64,000 bases of DNA from Streptomyces ochraceiscleroticus (lineage in GTDB: Bacteria > Actinomycetota > Actinomycetes > Streptomycetales > Streptomycetaceae): positions 62,001 through 126,000 of the forward strand of contig NZ_JOAX01000023.1 in assembly GCF_000720485.1 (NCBI RefSeq), given 5' to 3'. A program made the translations under genes and the position numbers. How positions within the stretch are numbered: the stretch's first letter is position 1; each line of letters begins with the position of its first letter. The notes beneath the pieces were generated by a model. It was not told where the DNA came from and ran no database searches. It saw nothing but the letters and a program-made list of their open reading frames with translations. Of the stretch, positions 34,533 through 43,285 are shown piece by piece.

Positions 34533-36671
34533 GTGAGCAACATTCCCGAGACGGGCCGGACGACCCGCGTCACCGTCCGCCTCGTCGCCATCCAGATACT
34601 GGTCTTCTCGCTGCTGCTCACCCTGGGCGGCCGGCTGTGGTACCTCCAGATCCGCAACGGCGACGAGTACGCCGCCGAGGCCAGCGGCAACCACGTCCAG
34701 CAGGTCGTCGACCCGGCCGTGCGCGGCTCCATCCTCGACGCGCGCGGCGTGCCGCTCGCCGACAACGAGACCCGTCTCGTCGTCTCCGCCAGCCGTACCG
34801 CGCTGATGAAGATGGACGACGAGGGCAAGGCCGTACTGACCCGCCTGGCGCACGTGCTGGGCATGTCGTACACCGACGTCAAGAACAAGGTCCGGCTCTG
34901 CGACGCCAAGACGCCGCAGCCCTGCTGGAACGGCTCGCCCTTCCAGCCCATCCCGATCACCGACGAGGCCACCACCCAGCAGGCCCTGAAGATCCGGGAG
35001 AGCTCCGAGGACTTCCCCGGCATCTCCGCCGAGCCCACCGCCGTACGCCGCTACCCGGCCCCCGCCAAGGCCGCGACCTCCCAGGTGCTCGGCTACCTCT
35101 CGCCGGTCACCGACGAGGAGATCAAGAAGGCGGAGCACACGAACTCGCCGTTCCTGCGCTCGGACATGGTCGGCCGCTCGGGTCTTGAGCGGACGTACGA
35201 CAGCGCGCTGCGCGGCAAGGCCGGCGTCACCCGCTACCAGGTCGACAACCTCGGCCGGGTCATGGGCAAGGCCAAGAGCGACCCGGCCCGGCCCGGCGAC
35301 AACGTCGTGACGTCGATAGACGCCCGGGTGCAGGGCGTGGCGGAGCAGCAGCTCCACCAGGCGATGGTGGAGGCCCGCAAGCAGCACGACCGCAACACCG
35401 GCACGAACTACAAGGCCGACGCGGGCGCCGTCGTCGTCATGGAGGCCAAGACCGGCCGGGTGGTCGCGATGGCGTCCCAGCCGGACTACGACCCGAACGC
35501 CTGGGTCGGCGGCATCTCGGCGAAGGACTACGAGAAGCTCACCGGCAAGAAGTCCAACTACCCGCTGCTGAACCGCGCGATCCAGGGCCAGGCGGCCCCC
35601 GGCTCGATCTTCAAGGTCATCTCGTCCTCGGCCGCGGTCAACGCCGGGTACGACTTCAACGGCCGGTACAACTGCTCCAGTTCGTACAACGTGGGCGGGC
35701 AGGTCTTCAAGAACTTCGAGTCCGAGAGCCACGGTGCGATCACCCTGGGCCGGGCGCTGGAGGTCTCCTGCGACACCGTCTTCTACGACCTGGCCTACAA
35801 GCAGTGGCTCAAGGACGGCGGCAACAAGCCCAAGGACCCCAAGGACTGGTTCTACAAGACCGCGCACCAGTTCGGCCTCGGCAAGGAGACCGGCATCGAC
35901 CTGCCCAACGAGGTCAAGGGCCGGGTTCCGGACCGCCAGTGGAAGAAGGACTTCTGGAAGGCCAACAAGGACTCCTGGTGCAAGACCGGCAAGAAGGGCG
36001 GCAGCTACGTCCAGCGCCTCGCCTACGAGAGCTGTCTCGAAGGCATGAAGATGCGCGCCGGTGACTCGGTCAACTACTCCATCGGCCAGGGCGACACCCT
36101 CGTGACGCCGATCCAGATGGCGACGATCTACGGAGCCATCGCCAACGGCGGGACGATGTACGACCCGACCATCGGCAAGGCGATCATCAGCGCCAACGGC
36201 AAGAAGGTCCGGGACATCGCGCCGCAGGCGCACGGCAAGCTCCCCGACACGCCCAAGACGCTGAAGCAGATCGACAAGGCGCTGGCCGGCGTGGCCACCC
36301 GCGGTACCGCCGCCTGGCGGTTCCAGAACTGGCCGCAGAAGCAGATCCCGATGCACGCCAAGACCGGTACCGCCGAGGTCTACGGCAAGCAGACGACGTC
36401 GTGGTTCGCCACGTACACCAAGGAATACACGATCGTCATGACGATCGCCCAGGGTGGTACGGGCTCCGGCGCCTCGGGCCCGGCCGTCCGCAAGATCTAT
36501 GACGCGCTGTACGGCGTGGACGCCAAGGGCAAGATCCACAAGGGCAAGGCGCTGCTGCCGAAGCCGCAGGCGAGCCTGCCCAGGATCGACCGGGACGGCA
36601 ACATCACGGCCGGCAAGCTGACCAAGCCGATCATCAACGACGAGAAGAAGCCGGAAGGGGCGGTCCAGTGA
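34533..36671 (+). CDS. mrdA: Penicillin-binding protein 2 (elongation transpeptidase)
   Basis: A class B penicillin-binding protein that partners RodA in peptidoglycan synthesis. The 712-residue protein has an N-terminal anchor (about 14-35), a dimerisation domain with RGSILDARGVPLADN (about 66-80), and a transpeptidase domain with S358-IF-K361, SCD in the SxN position (in EVSCDTVFY) and K610-T-G612. An insertion containing two Cys residues (about 475-505) lies in the transpeptidase domain. The GTG start is preceded by GAGAGGGGG. The stop overlaps the rodA start (GTGA). Confidence 0.95.
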   Translation: MSNIPETGRTTRVTVRLVAIQILVFSLLLTLGGRLWYLQIRNGDEYAAEASGNHVQQVVDPAVRGSILDARGVPLADNETRLVVSASRTALMKMDDEGKAVLTRLAHVLGMSYTDVKNKVRLCDAKTPQPCWNGSPFQPIPITDEATTQQALKIRESSEDFPGISAEPTAVRRYPAPAKAATSQVLGYLSPVTDEEIKKAEHTNSPFLRSDMVGRSGLERTYDSALRGKAGVTRYQVDNLGRVMGKAKSDPARPGDNVVTSIDARVQGVAEQQLHQAMVEARKQHDRNTGTNYKADAGAVVVMEAKTGRVVAMASQPDYDPNAWVGGISAKDYEKLTGKKSNYPLLNRAIQGQAAPGSIFKVISSSAAVNAGYDFNGRYNCSSSYNVGGQVFKNFESESHGAITLGRALEVSCDTVFYDLAYKQWLKDGGNKPKDPKDWFYKTAHQFGLGKETGIDLPNEVKGRVPDRQWKKDFWKANKDSWCKTGKKGGSYVQRLAYESCLEGMKMRAGDSVNYSIGQGDTLVTPIQMATIYGAIANGGTMYDPTIGKAIISANGKKVRDIAPQAHGKLPDTPKTLKQIDKALAGVATRGTAAWRFQNWPQKQIPMHAKTGTAEVYGKQTTSWFATYTKEYTIVMTIAQGGTGSGASGPAVRKIYDALYGVDAKGKIHKGKALLPKPQASLPRIDRDGNITAGKLTKPIINDEKKPEGAVQ

Positions 36672-37864
36672 CCAGCAGCAGCTACGCCATCCGGCGCTAC
36701 GCCCCCGACCGCGGCGTCTGGTCCAAGCTCACCGCCCGGGACTCCGTCGTCCGGCGGCTGGACTGGATACTGCTCTTCTCCTGCCTGGCCCTCTCGCTCA
36801 TCGGCGCGGTCCTGGTCTTCTCGGCCACCCGCAACCGCATCGAGCTGAACCAGGGCGACCAGTACTCCTACGTCCTCAAGCACCTGCTCAACACCGGCAT
36901 CGGCCTCGCGCTCGCGACCGGCACGGTGTGGCTGGGCCACCGCACGCTGCGCGGCGCCGTCCCCATCCTGTACGGCCTCTCGCTGGTGCTCTCCGCGCTG
37001 GTGCTCACCCCGCTCGGCGCCACCATCAACGGCTCGCGGTCCTGGCTCGCCATCCCCGGCGGGCTCTCCCTGCAGCCCGCCGAGTTCGCGAAGATCACCA
37101 TCACCCTGGGCATGGCGATGGTCCTCGCCGCACGGGTCGACGCGGGCGACCGGGAACACCCCGGCCACCGCTCCGTCCTCCAGGCGCTCGGCATCGCCCT
37201 GGTCCCGATAGCGGTCATCATGCTGATGCCGGACCTCGGCTCGGTCATGGTCCTCGGCACGATCGTGCTCGCCGTGCTGCTCGCCTCCGGCGCGTCCAAC
37301 CGCTGGGTCATCGGCCTGGTGACCCTGGGCGTCGTGGGCTGCCTGAGCGTCTGGCAGCTTCATCTGCTCGACGACTACCAGATCGCCCGGTTCGCGGCCT
37401 TCGCCAACCCGAGCCTGGACCCGGCGGGCGTCGGCTACAACACCAATCAGGCCCGCATCGCCATCGGGTCCGGCGGGCTCTTCGGCTCGGGCCTCTTCCA
37501 GGGCAGCCAGACCACCGGCCAGTTCGTGCCCGAGCAGCAGACCGACTTCATCTTCACGGTCGCCGGCGAGGAGCTGGGCTTCCTCGGCGCGGGCCTGATC
37601 ATCTTCCTGCTGGGCGTGGTGCTCTGGCGCGCCTGCCGGATCGCCCGCGAGTCCTCCGAGCTGTACAGCACGATCGTCGCCTCCGGCATCATCGCCTGGT
37701 TCGCCTTCCAGGCGTTCGAGAACATCGGGATGACGCTTGGCATCATGCCGGTCACCGGCCTGCCGCTGCCGTTCGTCTCCTACGGCGGCACCTCGATGTT
37801 CGCCGTCTGGATCGCCATCGGACTGCTGCAGTCGATCAGAGTCCAGCGGCCCGTCTCCGCCTGA
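36668..37864 (+). CDS. rodA: Peptidoglycan glycosyltransferase RodA
   Basis: SEDS-family polymerase that builds glycan strands with PBP2. The 398-residue protein has about ten helices and the family motifs INGSRSWLAIPGGLSLQPAE (the Trp and the Glu are typical), QARIAIGSGGLFGSG, and VPEQQTDFIFTVAGEELG with the conserved Asp of the active site. The GTG start overlaps the PBP2 stop, so the two are translationally coupled. This is the gene called sfr in S. coelicolor, from memory. Confidence 0.95.
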   Translation: MTSSSYAIRRYAPDRGVWSKLTARDSVVRRLDWILLFSCLALSLIGAVLVFSATRNRIELNQGDQYSYVLKHLLNTGIGLALATGTVWLGHRTLRGAVPILYGLSLVLSALVLTPLGATINGSRSWLAIPGGLSLQPAEFAKITITLGMAMVLAARVDAGDREHPGHRSVLQALGIALVPIAVIMLMPDLGSVMVLGTIVLAVLLASGASNRWVIGLVTLGVVGCLSVWQLHLLDDYQIARFAAFANPSLDPAGVGYNTNQARIAIGSGGLFGSGLFQGSQTTGQFVPEQQTDFIFTVAGEELGFLGAGLIIFLLGVVLWRACRIARESSELYSTIVASGIIAWFAFQAFENIGMTLGIMPVTGLPLPFVSYGGTSMFAVWIAIGLLQSIRVQRPVSA

Positions 37865-37880
37865 CCCCGACCGCCGTGCC

Positions 37881-37914
37881 GTGGCCCGGATCCCCGCGAA
37901 GGGGGCCGGGCCAC
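37881..37914 (+). terminator. Probable terminator after rodA
   Basis: GTGGCCCGG at 37881-37889 pairs with CCGGGCCAC at 37906-37914, with a further CCCC/GGGG inner stem, giving an interrupted 13-base-pair hairpin 17 bases after the rodA stop. Confidence 0.7.
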
Positions 37915-38086
37915 AGCCGTTCCGGTACACGTACCCACTTCACACGGACACGGACTGTGACAGGTCTTACGTGGCGGTAACGCCGTCCGGGCGGCATGCT
38001 GTCGCGGAAACAGCAGTGAGCCAGCGAGTTCCCCGTATCCGTACGCAGGCGCCCCCAAGCCGCCCCGTCAGGAGAAGTCAGCTCCC

Positions 38087-41000
38087 ATGTTCTCGAAGGT
38101 CCTGGTCGCCAACCGTGGCGAAATCGCCATCCGCGCCTTCCGCGCCGCCTATGAGCTGGGCGCGCAGACCGTAGCGGTGTTCCCCCACGAGGATCGCAAC
38201 TCCGGCCACCGCCTCAAGGCGGACGAGGCTTACCAGATCGGCGAGCCCGGCCACCCCGTGCGCGCCTACCTCTCGGTCGACGAGGTCGTCAGCGCCGCAC
38301 GGCAGGCCGGCGCCGACGCCGTCTACCCCGGGTACGGCTTTCTCTCCGAGAACCCCGACCTGGCCGCCGCCTGCGCCGAGCACGGCATCACCTTCGTCGG
38401 CCCCTCCACCGAAGTACTGGAGCTCACCGGCAACAAGGCGCGGGCCATCGCCGCCGCCAAGGCCGCCGGGCTGCCCGTCCTCGCCTCCTCCGCGCCCTCC
38501 TCCGACGTCGAGGAGCTGCTGGCGGCGGCCGAGGACATGGAGTTCCCGGTCTTCGTGAAGGCCGTGGCCGGCGGCGGCGGGCGCGGCATGCGCCGGGTCG
38601 CCGAGCGCTCCCAGCTCCGCGAGGCCGTCGAGGCGGCGGCCCGCGAGGCCGAGTCGGCCTTCGGCGACCCCACCGTCTTCCTGGAGCAGGCCGTCGTCGA
38701 CCCGCGCCACATCGAGGTGCAGATCCTCGCCGACACCCACGGCAACGTGATCCACCTCTACGAGCGGGACTGCAGCGTCCAGCGCCGCCACCAGAAGGTC
38801 ATCGAGCTGGCCCCGGCCCCGAACCTCGCCCCCGAGCTGCGCGAGAAGATCTGCGCCGACGCCGTCGCCTTCGCCCGGCAGATCGGCTACACCTGCGCCG
38901 GCACCGTCGAATTCCTCGTCGACGCCCGCGGCAACCACGTCTTCATCGAGATGAACCCGCGCATCCAGGTCGAGCACACCGTCACCGAAGAGGTGACGGA
39001 CGTCGACCTCGTACAGTCGCAGCTGCGCATCGCCGCCGGTGAATCGCTGGCCGACCTCGGGCTCAGCCAGGAGAAGATCGTGCTGCGCGGCTCCGCGCTG
39101 CAGTGCCGCATCACCACCGAGGACCCCGCCAACGGCTTCCGCCCCGACACCGGCCGGATCACCGCCTACCGCTCCCCGGGCGGCGCGGGCGTCCGCCTGG
39201 ACGGCGGCACCAACCTCGGCGCCGAGGTCGGCGCCCACTTCGACTCGATGCTGGTCAAGCTGACCTGCCGGGGCCGGGACTTCGCGACCGCCGTCGGGCG
39301 CGCCCGGCGCGCCGTCACCGAGTTCCGCATCCGCGGCGTCGCCACCAACATCCCGTTCCTGCAGGCGGTACTGGACACCCCGGACTTCCGCGAGGGGAAG
39401 GTCACCACCTCCTTCATCGAGCAGCACCCCGAACTGCTCACCCAGCGCGGCTCCGCCGACCGCGGCACCCGCATCCTCGAATACCTCGCCGACGTCACGG
39501 TCAACAAGCCGCACGGCGATCGCCCCGCCACCGTCGCGCCGCACGAGAAGCTGCCCGCGATCGACACCTCCGCGCCGATCCCCGACGGCTCCCGGCAGCG
39601 GCTCCTGCAGCTCGGCCCCGAGGGCTTCGCCGCCGACCTGCGCGCCCGGCCCGCGCTCGGCGTCACCGACACCACCTTCCGCGACGCCCACCAGTCCCTG
39701 CTGGCCACCCGCGTCCGCACCAAGGACCTGCTGGAGGTCGCGGGCCACGTCGCGCGCACCACCCCCGAGCTGCTCTCCCTCGAAGCGTGGGGCGGCGCGA
39801 CGTACGACGTGGCGCTGCGCTTCCTGTACGAGGACCCGTGGGAGCGGCTGGCCGCGCTGCGCGAAGCCGTCCCCAACATCTGTCTGCAGATGCTGCTGCG
39901 CGGCCGCAACACCGTCGGCTACACCCCCTACCCGGAGCAGGTCACCCGCTCCTTCGTGCAGGAGGCCGCCGACACCGGCATCGACATCTTCCGCATCTTC
40001 GACGCGCTCAACAACGTCGACCAGATGCGCCCCGCGATCGACGCCGTGCGCGAGACCGGCACCGCGATCGCCGAGGTCGCCATGAGCTACACCGGCGACC
40101 TCGCCAACCCCGGCGAGAAGCTCTACACCCTCGACTACTACCTCCGCCTCGCCGAGCAGATCGTCGACGCCGGCGCCCATGTCCTCGCCATCAAGGACAT
40201 GGCGGGCCTGCTCCGCGCCCCCGCCGCGAAGAAGCTGGTCACGGCGCTGCGCGAGAACTTCGATCTGCCCGTCCACATCCACACCCACGACACCCCCGGC
40301 GGCCAGCTCGCCACCTACCTCGCGGGCTGGGAGGCCGGCGCCGACGCGGTCGACGGCGCCTCCGCCGCCCTGGCCGGTACCACCAGCCAGCCCGCCCTCT
40401 CCGCGATCGTCGCCGCCGCCGCGCACACCGACCGCGACACCGGCATCGACCTCGACGCGGTCTGCGCCCTGGAGCCGTACTGGGAGGCCGTACGCAAGGT
40501 CTACGCGCCCTTCGAGGCCGGCCTCCCCGCCCCCACCGGACGCGTCTACGCGCACGAGATCCCCGGCGGCCAGCTCTCCAACCTCCGCCAGCAGGCCATC
40601 GCGCTCGGCCTCGGCGACCGCTTCGAGCAGATCGAGAACGCGTACGCGGGCGCCGACCGCCTCCTCGGCCGCCTCGTCAAGGTCACCCCCAGCTCCAAGG
40701 TCGTCGGCGACCTCGCGCTCGCACTGGTCGGCGCCGGGGTCTCCACCGAGGAGTTCGCCGCCGACCCGGCCCGCTTCGACATCCCCGGCTCGGTCATCGG
40801 CTTCCTCCGCGGCGAGCTGGGCGAACCGGCCGGCGGCTGGCCCGAGCCGCTGCGCAGCCGCGCCCTCGAAGGCCGCGCCGAGGCCCCCGGCATCACCGAA
40901 CTGTCCGCCGACGAGTCCAAGCGCCTCTCGGCCTCGTCCGCCGAGCGCCAGGCCGTACTGAACGAGCTGCTCTTCCCCGGCCCGGCCAAGGACTTCACGA

Positions 41001-41470
41001 CCCACCGCGAGCGCTACGGCGACACCTCCCCGCTCTCCAGCGACCTGTTCTTCTACGGGCTGCACCACGGCGAGGAACACGTCGTCCGGCTCGCTCCCGG
41101 CGTCCAGCTCCTCATCGGCCTGGAGGCGATCTCCGAGGCCGACGAGCGCGGCATGCGCACCGTGATGTGCATCCTCAACGGCCAGCTCCGGCCCATCCAG
41201 GTCCGCGACCGGTCGGTCGCCAGCGAGGTGCCGACCGCCGAGAAGGCCGACAAGAACAACCCCGGCCACCTTCCCGCGCCGTTCGCCGGCGTGGTCACCC
41301 TCGCCGTCGAGGAAGGACAGCAGGTCGAGGCGGGCGCCACCATCGGCACCATCGAGGCGATGAAGATGGAGGCGGCGATCACCGCACCCACCGGCGGCAC
41401 GGTCGCCCGCATCGCCATCTCCCCGATCGCCCAGGTCGAGGGCGGCGACCTGCTCATCGTCGTGGAGTGA
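38087..41470 (+). CDS. pyc: Pyruvate carboxylase
   Basis: Biotin enzyme that carboxylates pyruvate to oxaloacetate, refilling the TCA cycle. The 1127-residue protein has the full single-chain order: biotin carboxylase domain (1 to about 450; GGGGRGMRRV ATP loop; EMNPRIQVEHTVTEE), carboxyltransferase domain (about 530-800; DTTFRDAHQSLLATR; HIHTHDTPGG metal-binding His pair), a linker domain, and a biotinyl domain with EAMKME where Lys1093 carries biotin. ATG at 38087 is about 220 bases after rodA. It stands as its own unit. The family is certain. Confidence 0.97.
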   Translation: MFSKVLVANRGEIAIRAFRAAYELGAQTVAVFPHEDRNSGHRLKADEAYQIGEPGHPVRAYLSVDEVVSAARQAGADAVYPGYGFLSENPDLAAACAEHGITFVGPSTEVLELTGNKARAIAAAKAAGLPVLASSAPSSDVEELLAAAEDMEFPVFVKAVAGGGGRGMRRVAERSQLREAVEAAAREAESAFGDPTVFLEQAVVDPRHIEVQILADTHGNVIHLYERDCSVQRRHQKVIELAPAPNLAPELREKICADAVAFARQIGYTCAGTVEFLVDARGNHVFIEMNPRIQVEHTVTEEVTDVDLVQSQLRIAAGESLADLGLSQEKIVLRGSALQCRITTEDPANGFRPDTGRITAYRSPGGAGVRLDGGTNLGAEVGAHFDSMLVKLTCRGRDFATAVGRARRAVTEFRIRGVATNIPFLQAVLDTPDFREGKVTTSFIEQHPELLTQRGSADRGTRILEYLADVTVNKPHGDRPATVAPHEKLPAIDTSAPIPDGSRQRLLQLGPEGFAADLRARPALGVTDTTFRDAHQSLLATRVRTKDLLEVAGHVARTTPELLSLEAWGGATYDVALRFLYEDPWERLAALREAVPNICLQMLLRGRNTVGYTPYPEQVTRSFVQEAADTGIDIFRIFDALNNVDQMRPAIDAVRETGTAIAEVAMSYTGDLANPGEKLYTLDYYLRLAEQIVDAGAHVLAIKDMAGLLRAPAAKKLVTALRENFDLPVHIHTHDTPGGQLATYLAGWEAGADAVDGASAALAGTTSQPALSAIVAAAAHTDRDTGIDLDAVCALEPYWEAVRKVYAPFEAGLPAPTGRVYAHEIPGGQLSNLRQQAIALGLGDRFEQIENAYAGADRLLGRLVKVTPSSKVVGDLALALVGAGVSTEEFAADPARFDIPGSVIGFLRGELGEPAGGWPEPLRSRALEGRAEAPGITELSADESKRLSASSAERQAVLNELLFPGPAKDFTTHRERYGDTSPLSSDLFFYGLHHGEEHVVRLAPGVQLLIGLEAISEADERGMRTVMCILNGQLRPIQVRDRSVASEVPTAEKADKNNPGHLPAPFAGVVTLAVEEGQQVEAGATIGTIEAMKMEAAITAPTGGTVARIAISPIAQVEGGDLLIVVE

Positions 41471-41604
41471 GCACGGCGCCTCCTGGCGCAGTGAGCACGG
41501 CGCCCGGTGCGCGGCAGGCTTCCCGGCCCGCCGCGCACCGGGCCGCTTCCGGTCGCGGGGGTCATAGGGGCTCCGCAGGGCTCCCCAAAAGCGGGACAGG
41601 ACAG

Positions 41605-41616
41605 TACGTTCGCCCC
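41605..41616 (+). promoter_or_regulatory. Leaderless promoter box of the CYTH/CHAD gene
   Basis: TACGTT at 41605-41610 ends six bases before the ATG at 41617. There is no ribosome binding site, so a leaderless mRNA is likely. Confidence 0.55.
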
Positions 41617-43224
41617 ATGGCGGACACCGTGCGCGAGATCGAGCGGAAGTACGAAGCCAACGGCGCGGGCCTGCCGCCCGACGGCCTCCCCGACCTCACC
41701 GGCGTGGACCGGGTCGTGTCCGTCGCGGACCGCGGCGCGGCCACCCTCGACGCCACCTACTACGACACCGCCGACCGGCGGCTGGCCCGCGACGGCATCA
41801 CCCTGCGCCGCCGCACCGGCGGCGACGATGCCGGCTGGCACCTGAAACTGCCCGTCGCCGCCCACGTACGCGACGAGATCCGCGCCCCGCTCTCCGACAC
41901 CGTCCCCCGCGCCCTGCGCGGCCTGCTCCGCTCCCGCGTCCGCGACGCCGCACTGGCCCCCCTCGTACGGATCGAGACCCACCGCGAAGTACGGCAGCTT
42001 CTCGCCGCCGACGGCACGGTCCTCGCGGAGATCGCCACCGACCAGGTACGCGCCGACCGCCCGGCCGGCCCGGGGCGGACCGCCGAGTGGGCCGAGATCG
42101 AGGTCGAGCTGACGGCGGGCGGGGACATGGCACTCCTGGACGCGGTGGAGGAGCGTCTCCTGGGTGCCGGGCTGCGCCCCGCCTCCGCGGCCTCCAAGGC
42201 GGCCCGCGCGCTCCGCGACACGGCACCCAAGAGCGAGCGAAAGGCAGCCGCCAAGGCCACCGAAGCGGACCAAGGCGGCGAGCCGCCCACTGGAGAACCG
42301 CCCACCGCCGAGGAGATCATCCTCCGCTACCTCACCCGCCAGGTCCGCGCGATCACCGAGCTGGACCCCGCCGTCCGCCGCGACCTCCCCGACTCCGTCC
42401 ACCAGATGCGCGTCGCCACCCGCCGCCTGCGCAGCGCCCTCCGCTCGTACGCCACCGTCCTGGACCGGGCCGCCACCGACCCCCTCGGCGCCGAGCTGAA
42501 ATGGCTCGCGGCCGAGCTGGGCATCGACCGCGACGCCGAGGTCCTCACCGCCCGCATCCATGAAGCCCTGGCCGCGCTCCCCAAGGAGCTGCGCCCCGGC
42601 CCCGTACGCACCCGGCTGCGCACCTGGACCCAGGCCCACCGCAAAGGCTCCCGGAAACACCTCATCGCCGTCCTCGACGGCGAGCGCTACCTCACCCTCC
42701 TGAACTCCCTGGACGCACTGATCACCGACCCGCCCCGGGCCCGGGCCGCCACCCGCCCGGCCGACCGGGTCCTGCCCAAGGCGGTCGAACGCGACTTCCG
42801 GCGGCTGGCCGGACACATCGCGACCGCGCTGGCCGCGCCGCCCGGCCACGACCGGGACCTGGCCCTCCACGAGGCCCGCAAGGCCGCCAAGCGCACCCGC
42901 TACGCGGCGGAGGCGGCACGCCCCGAGCTGGGCCGCCCCGCGAAGGAGCTCGCCGCCCGCATGACGGAGCTCCAGGAACTGCTCGGCGACCACCAGGACG
43001 GCGTGGTGGCCCGCGAGGCACTGCGCGACCTGGCCGCCCAGGCCCACGCGGCGGGCGAGAACGCCTTCGCCTACGGCGTCCTGTACGCCCGCGAGGAGTC
43101 CCGCGCCACCACCCGCGAACACGAGCTGCCGGCCCTGTGGGCGACGATCTCCGCACCGGACCTCCGGGCGGCCCTGACCAGCGGCGTCGGCGCGGATTCG
43201 GGGACCGCCGGGGGAGCGCGTTAG
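41617..43224 (+). CDS. CYTH and CHAD domain protein
   Basis: A 535-residue protein with an N-terminal CYTH (triphosphate tunnel) domain and a C-terminal CHAD domain. The tunnel signature EIERK is at residues 7-11, followed by DATYYDTADRRL and alternating charged strands. A Lys/Ala/Glu-rich linker (about 205-225) leads to CHAD, an alpha-helical polyphosphate-binding domain with conserved His and Arg residues in HQMRVATRRLRSALRSY and HEARKAAKRTRYAAE. CYTH enzymes hydrolyse triphosphate compounds, and CHAD binds polyphosphate granules, so a role in polyphosphate metabolism is likely. It is not part of an operon. Confidence 0.92.
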   Translation: MADTVREIERKYEANGAGLPPDGLPDLTGVDRVVSVADRGAATLDATYYDTADRRLARDGITLRRRTGGDDAGWHLKLPVAAHVRDEIRAPLSDTVPRALRGLLRSRVRDAALAPLVRIETHREVRQLLAADGTVLAEIATDQVRADRPAGPGRTAEWAEIEVELTAGGDMALLDAVEERLLGAGLRPASAASKAARALRDTAPKSERKAAAKATEADQGGEPPTGEPPTAEEIILRYLTRQVRAITELDPAVRRDLPDSVHQMRVATRRLRSALRSYATVLDRAATDPLGAELKWLAAELGIDRDAEVLTARIHEALAALPKELRPGPVRTRLRTWTQAHRKGSRKHLIAVLDGERYLTLLNSLDALITDPPRARAATRPADRVLPKAVERDFRRLAGHIATALAAPPGHDRDLALHEARKAAKRTRYAAEAARPELGRPAKELAARMTELQELLGDHQDGVVAREALRDLAAQAHAAGENAFAYGVLYAREESRATTREHELPALWATISAPDLRAALTSGVGADSGTAGGAR

Positions 43225-43285
43225 GCTTGAGGGTCACCCTTCCCAGCTCATGCTGTGCTGTGCCGATCTAAGAGAGAACGCCGCG

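Noticed and set aside
38078..41269. Very long open frame antisense to pyc (over 1000 codons)
   Set aside because: Stop codons are rare in all frames at this GC content; the frame lacks a ribosome binding site and recognisable protein features and simply mirrors the codon bias of pyc.
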